From: Plantago ovata
Lineage: Eukaryota > Streptophyta > Magnoliopsida > Lamiales > Plantaginaceae
Direction of reading: 5' to 3'
NCBI GenBank assembly: GCA_028274465.1
Contig: CM051457.1
Coordinates: forward strand, 63,302,899-63,366,898
DNA length: 64,000 bases
The translations under genes were made by a program, and so were the position numbers. Below are positions 34,173-46,311 of the stretch, piece after piece. The notes beneath the pieces are model-generated. The model did not search any database and was not told where the DNA came from. It saw nothing but the letters and a program-made list of their open reading frames with translations. Position 1 is the stretch's first letter; each line of letters opens with the position of its first letter.

Positions 34173-34752
34173 TGATGAGGATAAGTACGGTCTAACGATC
34201 TACGTCATCATCTCTCAACCCATGAGAGCTTGTGGGAGGAGTATTGATAGAACTTGGAAGAACTCGAGCACCTGCAATGAAGGGGAGTTAATGGGGAGGG
34301 GACTGTAGAACGACCTACCGGAGTTAGGTCGTCTAGCAACTTAATGTGTTGGAGAAGAGGGAGCAGTATCAAGTATGTGTGTAATAAAATTGACCCAAGC
34401 ATAATTAATGACTTCATATATATAGTAGGATACGTTTCGTGGGTCCCTCAAGGCGGCGGCTCCTTTAAGACCGGGACAAAGGCTTCGATAGATATGAGGT
34501 TGTCCTCTTATGGATTCGAGGGTCCATGACGGTTCGAGGGTGTGGTGACCACATCATCCTTTCTACTAGTGGAGGTGAAAACCGGTTCGATGCTTACATG
34601 TCTAATGCGAGTTCGACCTTAACAGGCAATGGGCGAACACCGGTTCGACACTCACTAGTCCGGGGTGAGTTCGACCTTATCGGGCAAGGGGCGTACACCG
34701 GTTCGATACTCACTACTTGTCGAAGGGCTTAGTTACCTTTATCCCCATATCA
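34173..34752 (-). repeat. 3-prime LTR of element C
   Basis: Begins TGATGAGG and ends CCCCATATCA on the plus strand. The outer end of U3 (34578-34730) has about three tandem units of 58 bp built on GAGTTCGACCTTA and ACCGGTTCGA, possible enhancer repeats. A minus-strand TATA (CTATATATATGA) lies near 34414-34426. A polypurine tract (minus strand AACTTGGGGGACTGA) abuts the LTR at 34753-34767. Confidence 0.93.
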
Positions 34753-35151
34753 TCAGTCCCCCAAGTTTCGATAGAAGAAAGTAGTGAATCTATCGAAAGT
34801 TTAGAAGATTTGATGAGCTGGAGTTTGAGCGGGATATGGATTTTGACGAAACTTCAAAATTTGAATCTCTAGGGGCGAATTGGTGAAATTGCGCCTTCAG
34901 GGCAGTTTAAGGCTTGTCCGCGTGTCGTGTCCCGGGAAGACGCGTGCTCTTCACGCGCTTCAAGTTGGATAGCTTTTGTTGGGTGAAATTAATAATTGCA
35001 TGAGGTAAAAAACCCTTCTTCTTTACTTCCCCAATCATTCTTTTGCCCTCTACTTTTTCTTCCTTCTTTCTCTTTAGCGTTTTCTAGCCTGAGACCGCCC
35101 CACGCCGCCGGTTTTTGCCCGGTCCGACGCTCGCAACCGTTGATTCTTCAG

Positions 35152-35508
35152 GTATGCTTTACTAATTCGACTCCTTCTTTTAAATTCGGTTCGATTCTTG
35201 GTATTTTCTTCTTCTTTGCATGCTTAAATCCGAATTTTGGGGATTTTCTTCGTGATTTCTTTTTTCCTTGGTCTTCTTTGTGCTTCGTGATGACGTTGTA
35301 TTGCGTTTCCCTTTTCTTGTGTTTTGGCTTGTTTCCGGTGGGGAATTCGGCCGATGTTTCTCGTCGATTTTTCCCTCCTTTGTCTTGTGGAATGTTGGGT
35401 CTCAATCTCTTGATTTCTTGGATTTCCTTACAGTTTTAGTAGTAGTAGTTGGTCTTGGGTTGGGTAATATGGACTGATTGCTTCGCTTTTGGTAGTTTTT
35501 GTTGTAAG
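35152..35508 (+). other. Candidate leader intron of the antisense gene of element C
   Basis: CAG followed by GTATGC at 35152, and a pyrimidine-rich end TTTTTGTTGTAAG at 35508, one base before the ATG at 35510. Length is about 357 bp. Element A shows the same arrangement (acceptor one base before ATG) in its antisense gene. Confidence 0.55.
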
Positions 35509-35509
35509 G

Positions 35510-38420
35510 ATGTCAAAACGAAATGTCGATCAAACCGGTGCCGGTGGTGACAATTCAAATTCTTTTAGCGTAAATAAGAGGTCACAATATTTAGGTAGGG
35601 ACCCCGAAACTATCCTTCATTCTGATTCGAACCCACTTGTACCCTCGAACCAGGTAGCTGGAAAGGCAGTGTTAACTCCCCTCCTCCTTTCGGCGGTCGG
35701 TCATTTGCAAGCGAAGTCTACGAGAGTTTTGCGGAGTCAAATGGCAAAACTTACCATGGCCGAACCAGAAGACGTTGTGGAGGGAGGTTCGAACGACATT
35801 TCGACGGATGACAACCATGATTCGAAACTGTTGACCAATCAGAGTTCGGTTCGAAAGAAAGAAGCCGATACCTTATACCACAAATTTGGGATTTCGGGTA
35901 CCTTCGAAATCATAGTTCCGGGAGATGGGGATAAGATGTATAATCCCCCCTCTGATTGTGTGGCCATCCATATCCAAGCTTTAGAGCATGGGTTTAGATT
36001 TCCTATATGCAAGGGGGTTAGCCGAATTCTGAATCAGCTTGAACTTTGCCCTACCCAACTTCTCCCCAATGTCGTAGGTTACCTAGTTGCCTTCTGTGTT
36101 TGGTGCAAAAGGAAAAAACGACGAGCCACTGCTTCGAGCTTCCTTCACTTTTTCTCGATTTGCCAATCGAAAGATGGAGGAAGTTTCTATTATTTTTCTC
36201 CTTTGAGGAAATACGAACTGTTTTCAAAATTCCAATCCTCGCACGGTCCTTGTTTTAAGAGGAGGTATGTGTATGTTCGGATGCCTCCGAACGACGATGG
36301 GACTCCAGGGGTTGTGCCAACTCCGCGCTTGTGGCGCCGTCACAACGGTGAAGTAGTGTCTGTGACCGATAGGGGTAAATGGGCTGATGCGTACAAAGGG
36401 ATTGACCCCGAGGATCGGATCAACCCCTACGGTCTCTTGGTCGAGCCCATCCTTTACTTAGGAGGCATTTCTTCAATTGAACCGGAGATGAGGGGTATCC
36501 GAAACTTGGGTGAGTCTGATAATTTTTTAGCTACTCGATCGAACTTGTTGAATATATTTGTTCGATGCTCTTTCTTGTTCGAACGTGTTTGTACTTGTAC
36601 TTATAAAAATATTTTGTTTGCAGGATATTGGATGAGGCTTTCCGCGGGCTTTTTGGCTAAAAAGGCCCTCTCTCTTGCGAACAAGAAATCTGTGTCGAAA
36701 TTTACTGAAGATCGTCCTCACAACCTTGCCGATCTTGTTCCTACTGCTTCCGCGCCTCCTTCAGACCCGACAGGGGATGATGGTGGTGGCACTCCCTCGG
36801 CTCCCGTCCCTGATCCTACTGACCTGGTAGTGACACCGGTTCCCCCTACGAACCAAGCTGAAGGTTCGGGAGACAATCACGGATCCGGTCCTACCTCTTC
36901 TATGGTTCGACCCGAGGCGGGTCGTGTTGAGAAAGAACTTGGTCAAAGTTCGGCTTCTGGGGCTCGGAAAAGGGCTCGAACGGATCCTATCCTTCTTGAC
37001 TCCCCTCCATCCGTGAGAGTTGTCGAGGCTGCACTGCCGACTTCTCGGAGTCCGAGTCTCAAAGAAGTGTCTTTTCTCCATGGTGGGGACCGAACGGGTA
37101 AGAAATGGAGGGACCTTATGATCTCTGATAGCGACCAAGTCGAACTGGACCGACTCTCCGATGTCGAAGTAAAGGCAAAAGTGGCTACTCTCCAAATGCA
37201 GGTTCGTAGTATATGTTTGTCTTTTATCATCCTTCCCCTCGAACGGGTTCTTGATGTACCTTCTTTTCGGTCGAATTATTGTTTGGTTGTACTTTCTTTT
37301 TTTGAGGTGTATTGGTTCCTCGTGTCTTCTTTTGGATCGAACTAGTTCCATGCGTCTTCTTAGCGGTCGAACAAGTTCATGTGTCTTCGTATGGGTCGAA
37401 TGAGTTCCACGCGTCTTCTTAGGGGTCGAACAAGTTTCACGTGTTTTCTTTTGGGCCGAACTTGTTCCATGCTTCTTCTTTAGGGTCGAACTTGTTTGTT
37501 GTATCTTCTATTGGTTCGAACATGTTCCGTGTATTTCTTTGGGTCGAATTTGTCTGTTGATACACTTTCTTTCGTGGTTGTAGTTGTTGACTGTCTCCAA
37601 AAACTTGGATAGCCGTTTGGAGAAGAAATCCCAGCTGGTTGATGGTCTTGAGTTAAAGGTGCGGGAGGAGAAACGTTCAAGGACTAGGGTTGAGGAGCTT
37701 GCTTCAAAGAAAGATGATCAAATGCAAGAGATGGCCAAAGAAATGAAGCGTTTACGGAAGGAGGCTTCTGATATGGGGTCAAAACTTTCTTCTGCGGAAT
37801 CAAAGAATTCGGAGTTGGTTGCTAGGGTCGAACAGACGCTCAAGGAAAAGGATGGGTTCGAGACTGCCCTGAGGAGGACCCGCGAGGAGTTGGTGAAAAA
37901 GGGCAAATTTGCTCGGATCGAAGCGGTACGGGAATTTCGAGAATCTCAATCTTGTGAGTATATGCTAAGCAAAAGGGATGCCGCTGCAATGGTGAAGTCG
38001 AAAGAATTGGTCTTGGCCCAACTTAAGTTCGGTGGTAAGCTGACTCCTGATTTTGTTGAGTCTCGAGATGTTGATCTTGAGAAAGACGGAGAACTGAAAC
38101 CTCTTGAGCCCGAGCCGGTTTTAGGAGAAGATGGGGCTCCCGTGAATGAAGAGGCTTTGTACGAGGCTATGAAGCACGAAGAGTTCTTCGCGGTGGTTCA
38201 CCCCGAGGAGGTTGAAGATCCTCTTACTACTCCTTCCGTTCCTTCTTTTGTTCCACTACTTTGCGAGTTGGGAAATGATAATCTCCTTTCGGCTGGTATA
38301 AATCTTTCGAGCCTATCGTACAAGAATTTCGATTCATTGGCGCAGTATCTTCTTGGTGATGACAAGTCCGAATTGGATGACACGGCTAGGAGCAACACCG
38401 TTGTCGACCCTCGAACTTGA
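35510..38420 (+). CDS. Antisense gene of element C, Transposase_28-like with coiled coil
   Basis: It runs opposite to gag-pol. The start chosen is the ATG at 35510 (MSKRNVDQTGAGG) after a candidate leader intron. The first coding block contains a domain of the putative gypsy-type transposon (Transposase_28) kind: NPPSDCVAIHIQALEHGF, then FPICKGVSRILNQLELCP and QLLPNVVGYLVAF. Later blocks are Pro/Ser-rich with a basic nuclear-type patch (ARKRARTDP), then a long heptad-rich coiled coil (about 37600-37900) and an acidic tail. Likely introns are 36510-36623 (GTGAGT to TTTGCAG) and about 37202-37583. Role unknown; position and layout match the antisense gene of element A. Confidence 0.68.
37320..37560 (+). 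repeat. 30-bp minisatellite inside an intron of the antisense gene
   Basis: TCGAAC-type words recur at about 37337, 37367, 37396, 37426, 37456, 37486, 37516 and 37544, at 28-30 bp spacing. Each unit has the form GGTCGAAC, then AGTTCCATG, then a TCTTCTT run. Eight or so units fill most of the candidate third intron. Confidence 0.8.
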
Positions 38421-38783
38421 GAGGAGATGTTCCCCTTTTTGAGAAGGCCCGGTATGCCGGGTGATTCATGTAATCTAACATCCTTTTTGCGTGGTACCTT
38501 TCTCCACGATCGAACACATATCCTTTAGCTTTGTGCACCTTTTATTTATGGTTCGAACAAGTAATGACTTTAGTCCTTGGAGATTGTTCGAAGGCCATCT
38601 TTTGTGAGGATTTCGATGGCCTTAACAAATCTCTTGGACAAGCTTTCTTTTGACATGGCGAAAATTGTATGACCATTTCGAATGTGATTTTATCCTTTAG
38701 TTCGAATGTACATTTTCCTCCTTTTGGATGATGTGTCGTGGATTCATCTTGTATCTTTTTGTTTTGTATCTTTTGGATTCGAC

Positions 38784-39000
38784 GTTCGAACATGTATGTA
38801 TGCTTGTTCGATACCCGGCTCTTGTGGCGTGATTCGAATTTGTATGTAGTATGATCCGAACATGTATAAGTAGGTTCGAACAGGTACACGTAAATGCTCG
38901 AAATTCGCCGTTAATAGCATGGTTCGAACATGTATATGTAGATGTTCGAAATTTGCCGTTAGGAGCATGGTTCGAACATGTAGGTATATGTGCATATTCG
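38784..39000. repeat. 48-bp tandem repeat with GTTCGAAC palindromes
   Basis: The palindrome GTTCGAAC lies at 38784, 38874, 38922 and 38970; the last three are exactly 48 bp apart. Each is followed by ATGTA-type sequence and a second TTCGAAAT word. It lies past the stop of the antisense gene in element C. Confidence 0.8.
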
Positions 39001-39516
39001 GTCCTTGACTTGTCTCTTTGACATGAGATGCTTCAAGCCTTTTAACATGGTAACCGCGAAGTTTTGGAGCGCGAGATGTTTTGGTGCTTCGATGCTCAGG
39101 GGGATCTTTGGTGATCGTTTTAAGTACATAATTTCGATGCCGTTTCCTCCGTCGAGATTTGGGCTCAAAATTTCTAAGTTAATTGTCAAGCGGCGTACTT
39201 AGACGGAGTATACACCGTCGAATATCTCCTGTCAAGTCGCCCGCTTTCATCTCGAATAAATGTATTCCGAGGTTAGTGACTAGTAGAAAGATTATTTTCC
39301 CGTCGGAATAAATATATTTCTTACTGACTCTATTGTGGTTCGAAAAATAGAAGGGAGATGTACTAAGAATTTTGAGGATCTATCCGTCGATAGCTTGCCG
39401 AATATCAATAGTAAAGATCAACCATTGTTTGTTTCGATAAAGATGGCTTCCTTCTCTAAGGAGCTTTGTTTACAAAAGCAACCTTCTCTTTTTCAGTGAC
39501 GACCCCTGTGGGGGTG

Positions 39517-40799
39517 TGATGAACGTGTCAGATTCAGTCAAATAAATTTGTAATTAGCCAAAGACAATCCACAACTACAACGAAAACCGTAGTGTAGTAG
39601 TAGAATGACTCGAGTGTCGTTCTCTCAGGACTATAACTAGCTTTATCTATTTAACAAGAAAATATAAAACAACAGATAGAAAGCAATAGGGGGTTTTCAA
39701 GCAGATAATGGAGATTGGTGATAGTATGGTCCTTCTTAACATAATGGGTCGATAATCATGCATAAATTCCTCGGTCTTGCATATAGATCTTTGAATCAAT
39801 CTTGTGTCCTGTTGCAAGTATTAAGCACTACGAAGATAATATGGGTCTGACTTGTCAACAACTAACGTCCTATTGTTTTCCGTAATCATTCAACACTACG
39901 AAGATAATTGGTATGATTGGTCGACAAGTGTCCAAGTGTGCATAATGATCAATACAACATACGAGAATTTTGGTTTCAACTGATCAACGAAATAAAGCAA
40001 TGACACGGAGTATAATGCGCGATATAGCCATTAGCATGATTATCTTCCCTCGCTAAGAATTCACATACTACCACCAATGATAAATTTAGCTACTCATAAT
40101 AGGCATGCAATCAATAGCAATCATAGAAGAAAACATATTGAAAGAAGAATAAAATAAGTAGATAAAAGTTGTAAGATACAAAGTTACCGAAGGTTGTCAA
40201 TCTTCGGATGATTGCGATCCTACGCGCTCCAATCTGCTATGAAAAAGTATCCCCTAAGCTATGGAACTCCCAGGACAGGCCCTGGGAAGTTCCTACCTAA
40301 AACTATAGAGAGAGGTGAGAAAATAGGCTTGGAAAGATATGATTTTCGGAGAAAAACTTGAGCTCTATATATAGGCCCCGAAATATCTATGGGGCGGTTC
40401 GCCTGGTGCTGGGGCGGTTCGCCTGGTGCTGGGGCGGTTCGCCCCCCAGTATTTCGCGGAATTTCTGCGTTTTTCGACGCGGATTTGGATTTCTTCACCT
40501 TTTCGGACTCGGTTTCAGACTTTTAATGGCCTTCTAACCTCCAGATTCGACCCCTAGACTCCAAATCCTATCCGGAAACCTTCAAATACTCCAAATAGGC
40601 TTATGGAACACCAATTCCTTGTAGACTTCAATATAAATGCCGTAAATCTCCGAATTTCAACCAAAACCTGTAAAATAAATCTAAAGGGAAAGGTGACACT
40701 ATTCTAATAAAATGTACTAAAATATAGCTAAATTAACATAGAGGATAGCTAAATTAGGTGAAAAAGACTCGAATTAAAGTGTAAAATACACATTCATCA
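39517..40799 (-). repeat. 3-prime LTR of element D
   Basis: Begins TGATGAAC and ends CATTCATCA. It holds three copies of the 20-bp unit GGGGCGGTTCGCCTGGTGCT at 40391-40445, where the partner has two. A minus-strand TATA (CCTATATATAGAG) lies at 40363-40377. The polypurine-like GATTTGGGGAGTT abuts it at 40800-40812. Confidence 0.92.
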
Positions 40800-43700
40800 A
40801 ACTCCCCAAATCGAACCTTTGCTTGTCCTCAAGCAACTAAGCTAGACTCTAATACAAAAAACATGCAAGACTCAAAAATGGAGTTTCATGCGAAATAAAA
40901 TGAACTAAAAATCTACCAAATAGCATATGAACAAAACCATATAAATCAAAGCATGAATATAGGTTGAAGAATACCTCGATTGACTCATACACATCCACAT
41001 AAGCACTTATGTCAAGACAAGATAGTCTCTCGTAACATTTTCTACCTGGACCTAGTCAGTGACGACGTAATGATGCATGCTAAGATACAAATGGTTGCCC
41101 CGTGCCTATGAAACTGAGGACTTACTGCTGTTCCACCATGTTAAGACTTTTCCTCAAAAGAGGTCGAACCAGTACTGACTCTCATCAAACGAAGGAGGGT
41201 TCCCTATAAAAGATAACTCTCCCATATTCTACCCATCTCTCAAGTAAAGTCTTAAGCTATTCACCACTTCCTGAATGGCAGGACGAGGGTGGTCTAGAAC
41301 AGATGACACTTAAGACAAAAAAGATAAAAAATAGAAAAACACAATTACGAACAATACGAAAAATGGAAAAGACTCAAACTTTGCTGAACTGCTATTCGGC
41401 TTTATTTTTTGGACCCTCCTTTGCTTTTTTGGGGTCTTTCTTTTTTTCTCTTTTTTTTTCTTTCCAGATTCTTTTTTTCTTTTTCTCTTTTTTCTGGAAT
41501 TTTTCTTTTTTTTTCGATTTTTTTCTAGCCAGCAGTAGCATAACAAAAAGAGAAACAAAATGACTCACACGACTTCCCCAAACCTATTCGAAAGAATAGG
41601 TTGGAGTACAAAATTCACGGAAAAGGAAAAATAAACTCACGATACGAAAATGAAAAACAGAAACAAGTCTATGATGGTGTAACCCCCTCCCCAAACCTAT
41701 TCGGAAGAATAGGTTATAAACAAAGGATCACACAACCTCACACTACCTCCTTCCTAGGCATTTAGCAATCTCAAAGCATGGTGAAGACTTGTTGCCTCTT
41801 AGGTACATAATTACTCGAGAAAACAACCATAAGACCCTAACATGCATCATCCTATTATAAAGGCCTTCGTGAACCGCAGTAGAGAAAACACCACTAAGTG
41901 ATGTCGAGACTACCATGCTTAACTAAGTGCAATACATAAATGTGACAAGCCAAGCGAGAAAAACCTCAAACAAATTCATAGAGATGAAGCATACGATTAA
42001 TGGCATAGCTAGTTGATCTACCCAATAAAAAAGTTCAAAAAATTCGGCAATAAACTCCATATAAAACATGCAAAACTATCCTAGGAAAGCAGTAAACGTG
42101 CAAATGCAAATGATAAAGCATGCGAGATACTATACTCATCCTACCAATGTCAAGCTCCAAACTAACAACATCAGATCACTTAAATCCCATCCCCCTCATG
42201 AAATTAACGCTAGTCCCTAGCAGTAAGAAAATGAGAAAATAAGATGTGATACTAGATGTTACCCCATGGTTTGGCCTCGGTCGGCTGAGTATGCTGTTCT
42301 TGAGTTATTGGGCCTCCTCCGGGAGCTTTATAGGGAGTCATCAGGTCTTCTGGTACGCTCGGTAGTTTCAATTATGGGACGTATATGAGCAACTCCTCAG
42401 TCAGTATCATCATTGCCCGTATGGCCTTCATTGTCACTACTTTCACGCACATCCTCACTAGTAGAGTTGTAGTGGCAGGCTGAATTCTCAAGATTAGCCG
42501 CCGCTGTTATGGAATTCTCCATCCTGTAGCCCTCCAATAGGATGTGAACTGTTGAAGGGGAAAGGGTAGTGGTATCAGGACCTCCCCCTCCTACGGTTTA
42601 CTCCACGAGAAGGATTCAGTCAGCTGCTCGGATATTCAGGAGTCTTCTACCTTTTTCTCCAATTTTGTCCACATTCTTACAGTTGATGCTCCCAATATCA
42701 ATGTTATGCTCCTTTTAGAGGCAGGCAAGGGGCACCCCAACAAGGTGCTGAGTACCCATGTCATTATGTTTTGGAACCAAGCTAGCGCTTCGGAACCTTC
42801 TAGCAACTGCGAACTCAAGATCAAATCCGTTGCTGCGAGAATGTCCCGGTGCCTTCCAGTTCACTCGAACTCTGCAGTCCTCGTGATGGAGTGATGACGT
42901 AATAACGGTTTCTGTCCCTTCGGTGGTGCATGAATAGGCATAGGAGTCCTTACTCCAGGTGTACTCTAGCTCCTCCTCTCGGATAATCCACAACGTTGTT
43001 GCAAAACCCCTTGGCTCGAACGCACATCCAGCGAGATCACTTTCCTTGACATGATTCTTCACAGCAATCATACGGGAATTCTCCCTTCCCTTGGTATGAT
43101 ACCTACAAACAGCAATTAGCACCTCGTATGACACAAAACAGACTCAAATATATGCTAGTGTATAAGCGAAAAATACGAGTGATAAAATCAACAATCAAGC
43201 TCCCCAAACCGTAATGTCTAGCCTAGTTCCTTCATCATGCAACATACCAACGTAACTACTACATGCAATACATCACATCATGCTTTCGCTAGACTACCAA
43301 TATCCTTGATAACAAGGCTCAAATCATACCATAGCAGTGCAAAAATTCTACCAACATAAATCCTCATACTCAACAATTAAGCATTCTAATGTCAAATCCA
43401 CTATCATTACATCAATAAACACAATCATATGCAAGAAATCAAAGATAAAGACATATTGCAGAACAAGATATATCATCTAGCAGCAAAATACCCAAATCAA
43501 CAATCCAAGCAAAATTGAGCATGCAATTGATAGTAAATAACATGTCTAATCACACAAACAACATACCCATGCATCAAATAAACATAATTGAAGCTCAAAA
43601 TAGAAAACCCCCAAATTTGAAAATTAGGGTTCTAAGGATGATACCTCAGATATGTAAATCTAACGAATTAGGATGAAATCTTTTCGGATAGGATGATAGA

Positions 43701-44178
43701 TCATGTAATAGGCTTCGAATTAAGCTAAAGAACACTCAATTTGGTCAAGAAACGAAGAAGTTATGAAGATTTAGAAGCAAAATCGCACTTTTCGGTTTTT
43801 TTGGGAGTATGGATGAAGAAGAATGAAGAAAATAAGGGTTTGGGGTTGAAATCCGCGTTTTTAAGGATCTGGAACCGTGGGGCGGTTCGCCCCACCACGG
43901 GGCGGTTCGCCCCGTGCTCCCCAATACGGGGAGACGGGTTCCGATGTCAGAAAATGCGGTTTAAATCCCGAAACCAATTTTTTTTTCAAAAAGCCACTCG
44001 AAAAATCTTACTCAAACATAAGCATATACGACACAGACATGAACAAATTCGCATATGAGAAGCAAATAGTTCAAGAATGAATGCATGCAGAAAAGTAGTA
44101 AAGAAAGCGGTAAAAATTCCGGGTTGCCTCCCGGGTAGCGTCATTGTTTAAAGTCTTTGACTCAACTCCTGTCTGCGC
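40800..44178 (-). other. Non-coding body of element D
   Basis: No pol motif is seen on either strand. It contains a long pyrimidine tract on the plus strand (41400-41530) and two copies of a 22-nt hairpin (41581-41602 and 41694-41715). A pair of 15-nt hairpins GGGGCGGTTCGCCCC lies at 43879-43893 and 43899-43913, and a CGGGTTGCCTCCCGG hairpin at 44120-44134 just after the gag stop. Short frames such as the minus-strand 42715-43134 frame have no recognised domain. Confidence 0.6.
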
Positions 44179-46311
44179 CTATCTGTTCTTTTTGCGGGTA
44201 CTAGCCTTCCCCTTCATTGATCTCCTTTCCATGCCACGAACCTGTGAATAAGAAAGAATATAGGCTGCAAGACCACAGTAGTGAGTAGTTATATCAGGCG
44301 GTTCAGGTGGATCAGGTATGGCTTGCAATACGTGTTGCTTTCCATTCACTTCGATGGTGCACGTTCTTTGGTAGATATCCATCACTGAGCGTAGTTTGGT
44401 CAAGAATGTTTGCCCTAAGAGTATGACATCCCCTGTTCCAGGTGCAGCCGCCGGCATAACTACAAAGTTGGTGTATATCGATGCTTCACCAATCTTGACC
44501 AACACATTTTTCACAACGCCCTCGGGTCTCATAAAGGATCCATCCGCCAGTTGTACAATAGCCCTTTGCTCCGATAGTTTCCCAATGTTGCTCTTTTCAA
44601 ACACATTCAAAGGAATTATGTTTGAGTAGGATCCCGTATCTAGTGTGGCACGGACATCTTCAAGCTCACCAATTCCTACCTTAACATCGAAACTTTTAGG
44701 GAGCGGTTCGGGATCCTCTTGCTCCTCATCACTTGTGTCAGAACCTAGGCCCTTCTCTTCTTCCTCAGCCTGTAGAAGTTCTTCCTTCATGCAACACTTG
44801 CACCTAACAACATTCCTGATGGTGATTTCGCCAGGTACATCATCAGCCAATGTAATGGCATTTGATTTCACAGTGCTGCTAGGTAGTTTTCGGTCGATCA
44901 ACTCTTGCATCTTTTGATGGGCAAGCCTAGTGCTCTCTTCCAACTTATCAAGCCTTGCCCTAGTCTTCTCAGAATCTTCTTCATAACGTTTGAGAAAACT
45001 TTGTGTGTGATCGACCATCTTCTGCAAGTTATCCATCAGTTGAGCCGTCTTCGACTTCGGTGGCTCTTTCGGAGCGGGGTTTTCGCAGTGATCATTACCA
45101 TAGTTCAGCCTACTACGGTCTTGGTTAGGTCTATAAGTTTGGTTAGCCGGTGCATATCCTTGATTGTTACGGTATCCTCTTCTCCAAAATCCACCTCGAG
45201 GATTCCTACCGTCTTGTCCGTAGCTAACTTCTTGAGTGACAAACTCCGTAGCAAAGGCTTCTTCTTCTCCTCCTCGATCCCATTTGCCATCATCGTATGC
45301 CAGGTCCGATCTACACATGTGAGCCCCATGCCCATATTTCTTGCATATTCGGCATACTTCGTTCGAAACAGTTGTTCCGGCGGCGCTCTTGAGGACTTGC
45401 TTCAACTCGTTGGTAAAGCACTCGAATTGATCCCCGTTCCCCCTGTACATAGGGGCTTCTTGAGTCGGTGGAGCTTCAGGTCCACGTCTCCTAACCATTG
45501 CTCTTGGGTCCTTGAACTGCGAACCCTTAGCAAGCCTTTCGAAAACTGCCCAGACGGCTTCCGCGGTTTCCTCCCAAATATTGCCTCGGCATTGGAAATC
45601 CACCACTTGTTGGTTCTCGAAGGTTAGTCCATTGTAGAAGTGTTGGACTAAGTCGGAGAGTTCAAAACCATGGTGAGGGCACTTGTTCGTGAGATCTTGG
45701 AACCTCTCGAACGCGGTGTAGATGGTCTCATCATAGTCCTGCTTGAATCCAGTGATCTGCGCCTTAAGCGCGGTAGTCAGAGTATGTGGGAAGTATTTGT
45801 CCATGAAAGATGAAAAAACCTTTTCCCAAGTGTCCAGCGAGCCTGCTGGAAGAGAGCTCAGACATGACTTGGCTCTGTCGCCAAGTCCCATAGCAAAAAC
45901 CTTCATCCTCAACTCATCCGTTGTTATGTCAGCTCCGGGTCGTGGGAGTTGGTTGACGAAATCATCGATATCGTGCAAGTACCCCATCACATCTTCCCTT
46001 GATAAGCCATAGAACCTCGGAAGTTGTTGGAATGCGTGGTTCTTGATCTCCAGATCTCGGGTTGCAGACGAAAGAACTATCGCCGGTCCCCTCATACGAT
46101 CCTTGGTGGGTTGTACCCATGCCTTCAGTGGTCTAGCTTCTGCCATTCCGTCGATTTCCTTGAATAGGCTAATTAGAGATTCAGAGAAATCGGTTTCCTC
46201 TATATCCTCTAGTGCGCGCCTTTCAAGTAGTCGCCTTCTCTGGTGGTAGACTCTATCGATCTCAGCAATTGAATTAGCAAGCGGTGTTCCTGCAGAACGT
46301 GTATGCGGCAT
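44179..46311 (-). CDS. Gag-protease protein of element D
   Basis: An uninterrupted 710-codon frame starting MPHTRSAGTPLANS, 145 bases inside the primer site. A retrotransposon gag domain spans residues about 90-265 (FQQLPRFYGLSREDVM, LPAGSLDTWEKVFSSF, FYNGLTFENQQVVD). A CCHC zinc knuckle has C320, C323, H328 and C333 (CRICKKYGHGAHMC). A coiled-coil stretch lies at 420-475, and a retropepsin-like domain begins at D558 (TLDTGSYSNIIP) and continues through residue 660 (DVILLGQTFL). In a live system it would form particles and process itself, packaging RNA for a partner's reverse transcriptase. There is no RT fusion or downstream pol. The gag resembles Athila-type gag; placement is by eye. Confidence 0.85.
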   Translation of the reverse strand: MPHTRSAGTPLANSIAEIDRVYHQRRRLLERRALEDIEETDFSESLISLFKEIDGMAEARPLKAWVQPTKDRMRGPAIVLSSATRDLEIKNHAFQQLPRFYGLSREDVMGYLHDIDDFVNQLPRPGADITTDELRMKVFAMGLGDRAKSCLSSLPAGSLDTWEKVFSSFMDKYFPHTLTTALKAQITGFKQDYDETIYTAFERFQDLTNKCPHHGFELSDLVQHFYNGLTFENQQVVDFQCRGNIWEETAEAVWAVFERLAKGSQFKDPRAMVRRRGPEAPPTQEAPMYRGNGDQFECFTNELKQVLKSAAGTTVSNEVCRICKKYGHGAHMCRSDLAYDDGKWDRGGEEEAFATEFVTQEVSYGQDGRNPRGGFWRRGYRNNQGYAPANQTYRPNQDRSRLNYGNDHCENPAPKEPPKSKTAQLMDNLQKMVDHTQSFLKRYEEDSEKTRARLDKLEESTRLAHQKMQELIDRKLPSSTVKSNAITLADDVPGEITIRNVVRCKCCMKEELLQAEEEEKGLGSDTSDEEQEDPEPLPKSFDVKVGIGELEDVRATLDTGSYSNIIPLNVFEKSNIGKLSEQRAIVQLADGSFMRPEGVVKNVLVKIGEASIYTNFVVMPAAAPGTGDVILLGQTFLTKLRSVMDIYQRTCTIEVNGKQHVLQAIPDPPEPPDITTHYCGLAAYILSYSQVRGMERRSMKGKASTRKKNR

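Noticed and set aside
35148-35477. Frames on both strands over the region before the antisense gene of C
   Set aside because: They fall in the candidate leader intron, which is T-rich with GT and AG ends, and have no motif.
41303-41563. Phe/Lys-rich frames over the pyrimidine tract of element D
   Set aside because: Low-complexity T-run translation without any domain.
44396-46249. Plus-strand frames of 70-240 codons
   Set aside because: They are antisense shadows of the element D gag-protease frame and have no start context or motif. Only elements A and C have antisense genes supported by domain and splice signals.
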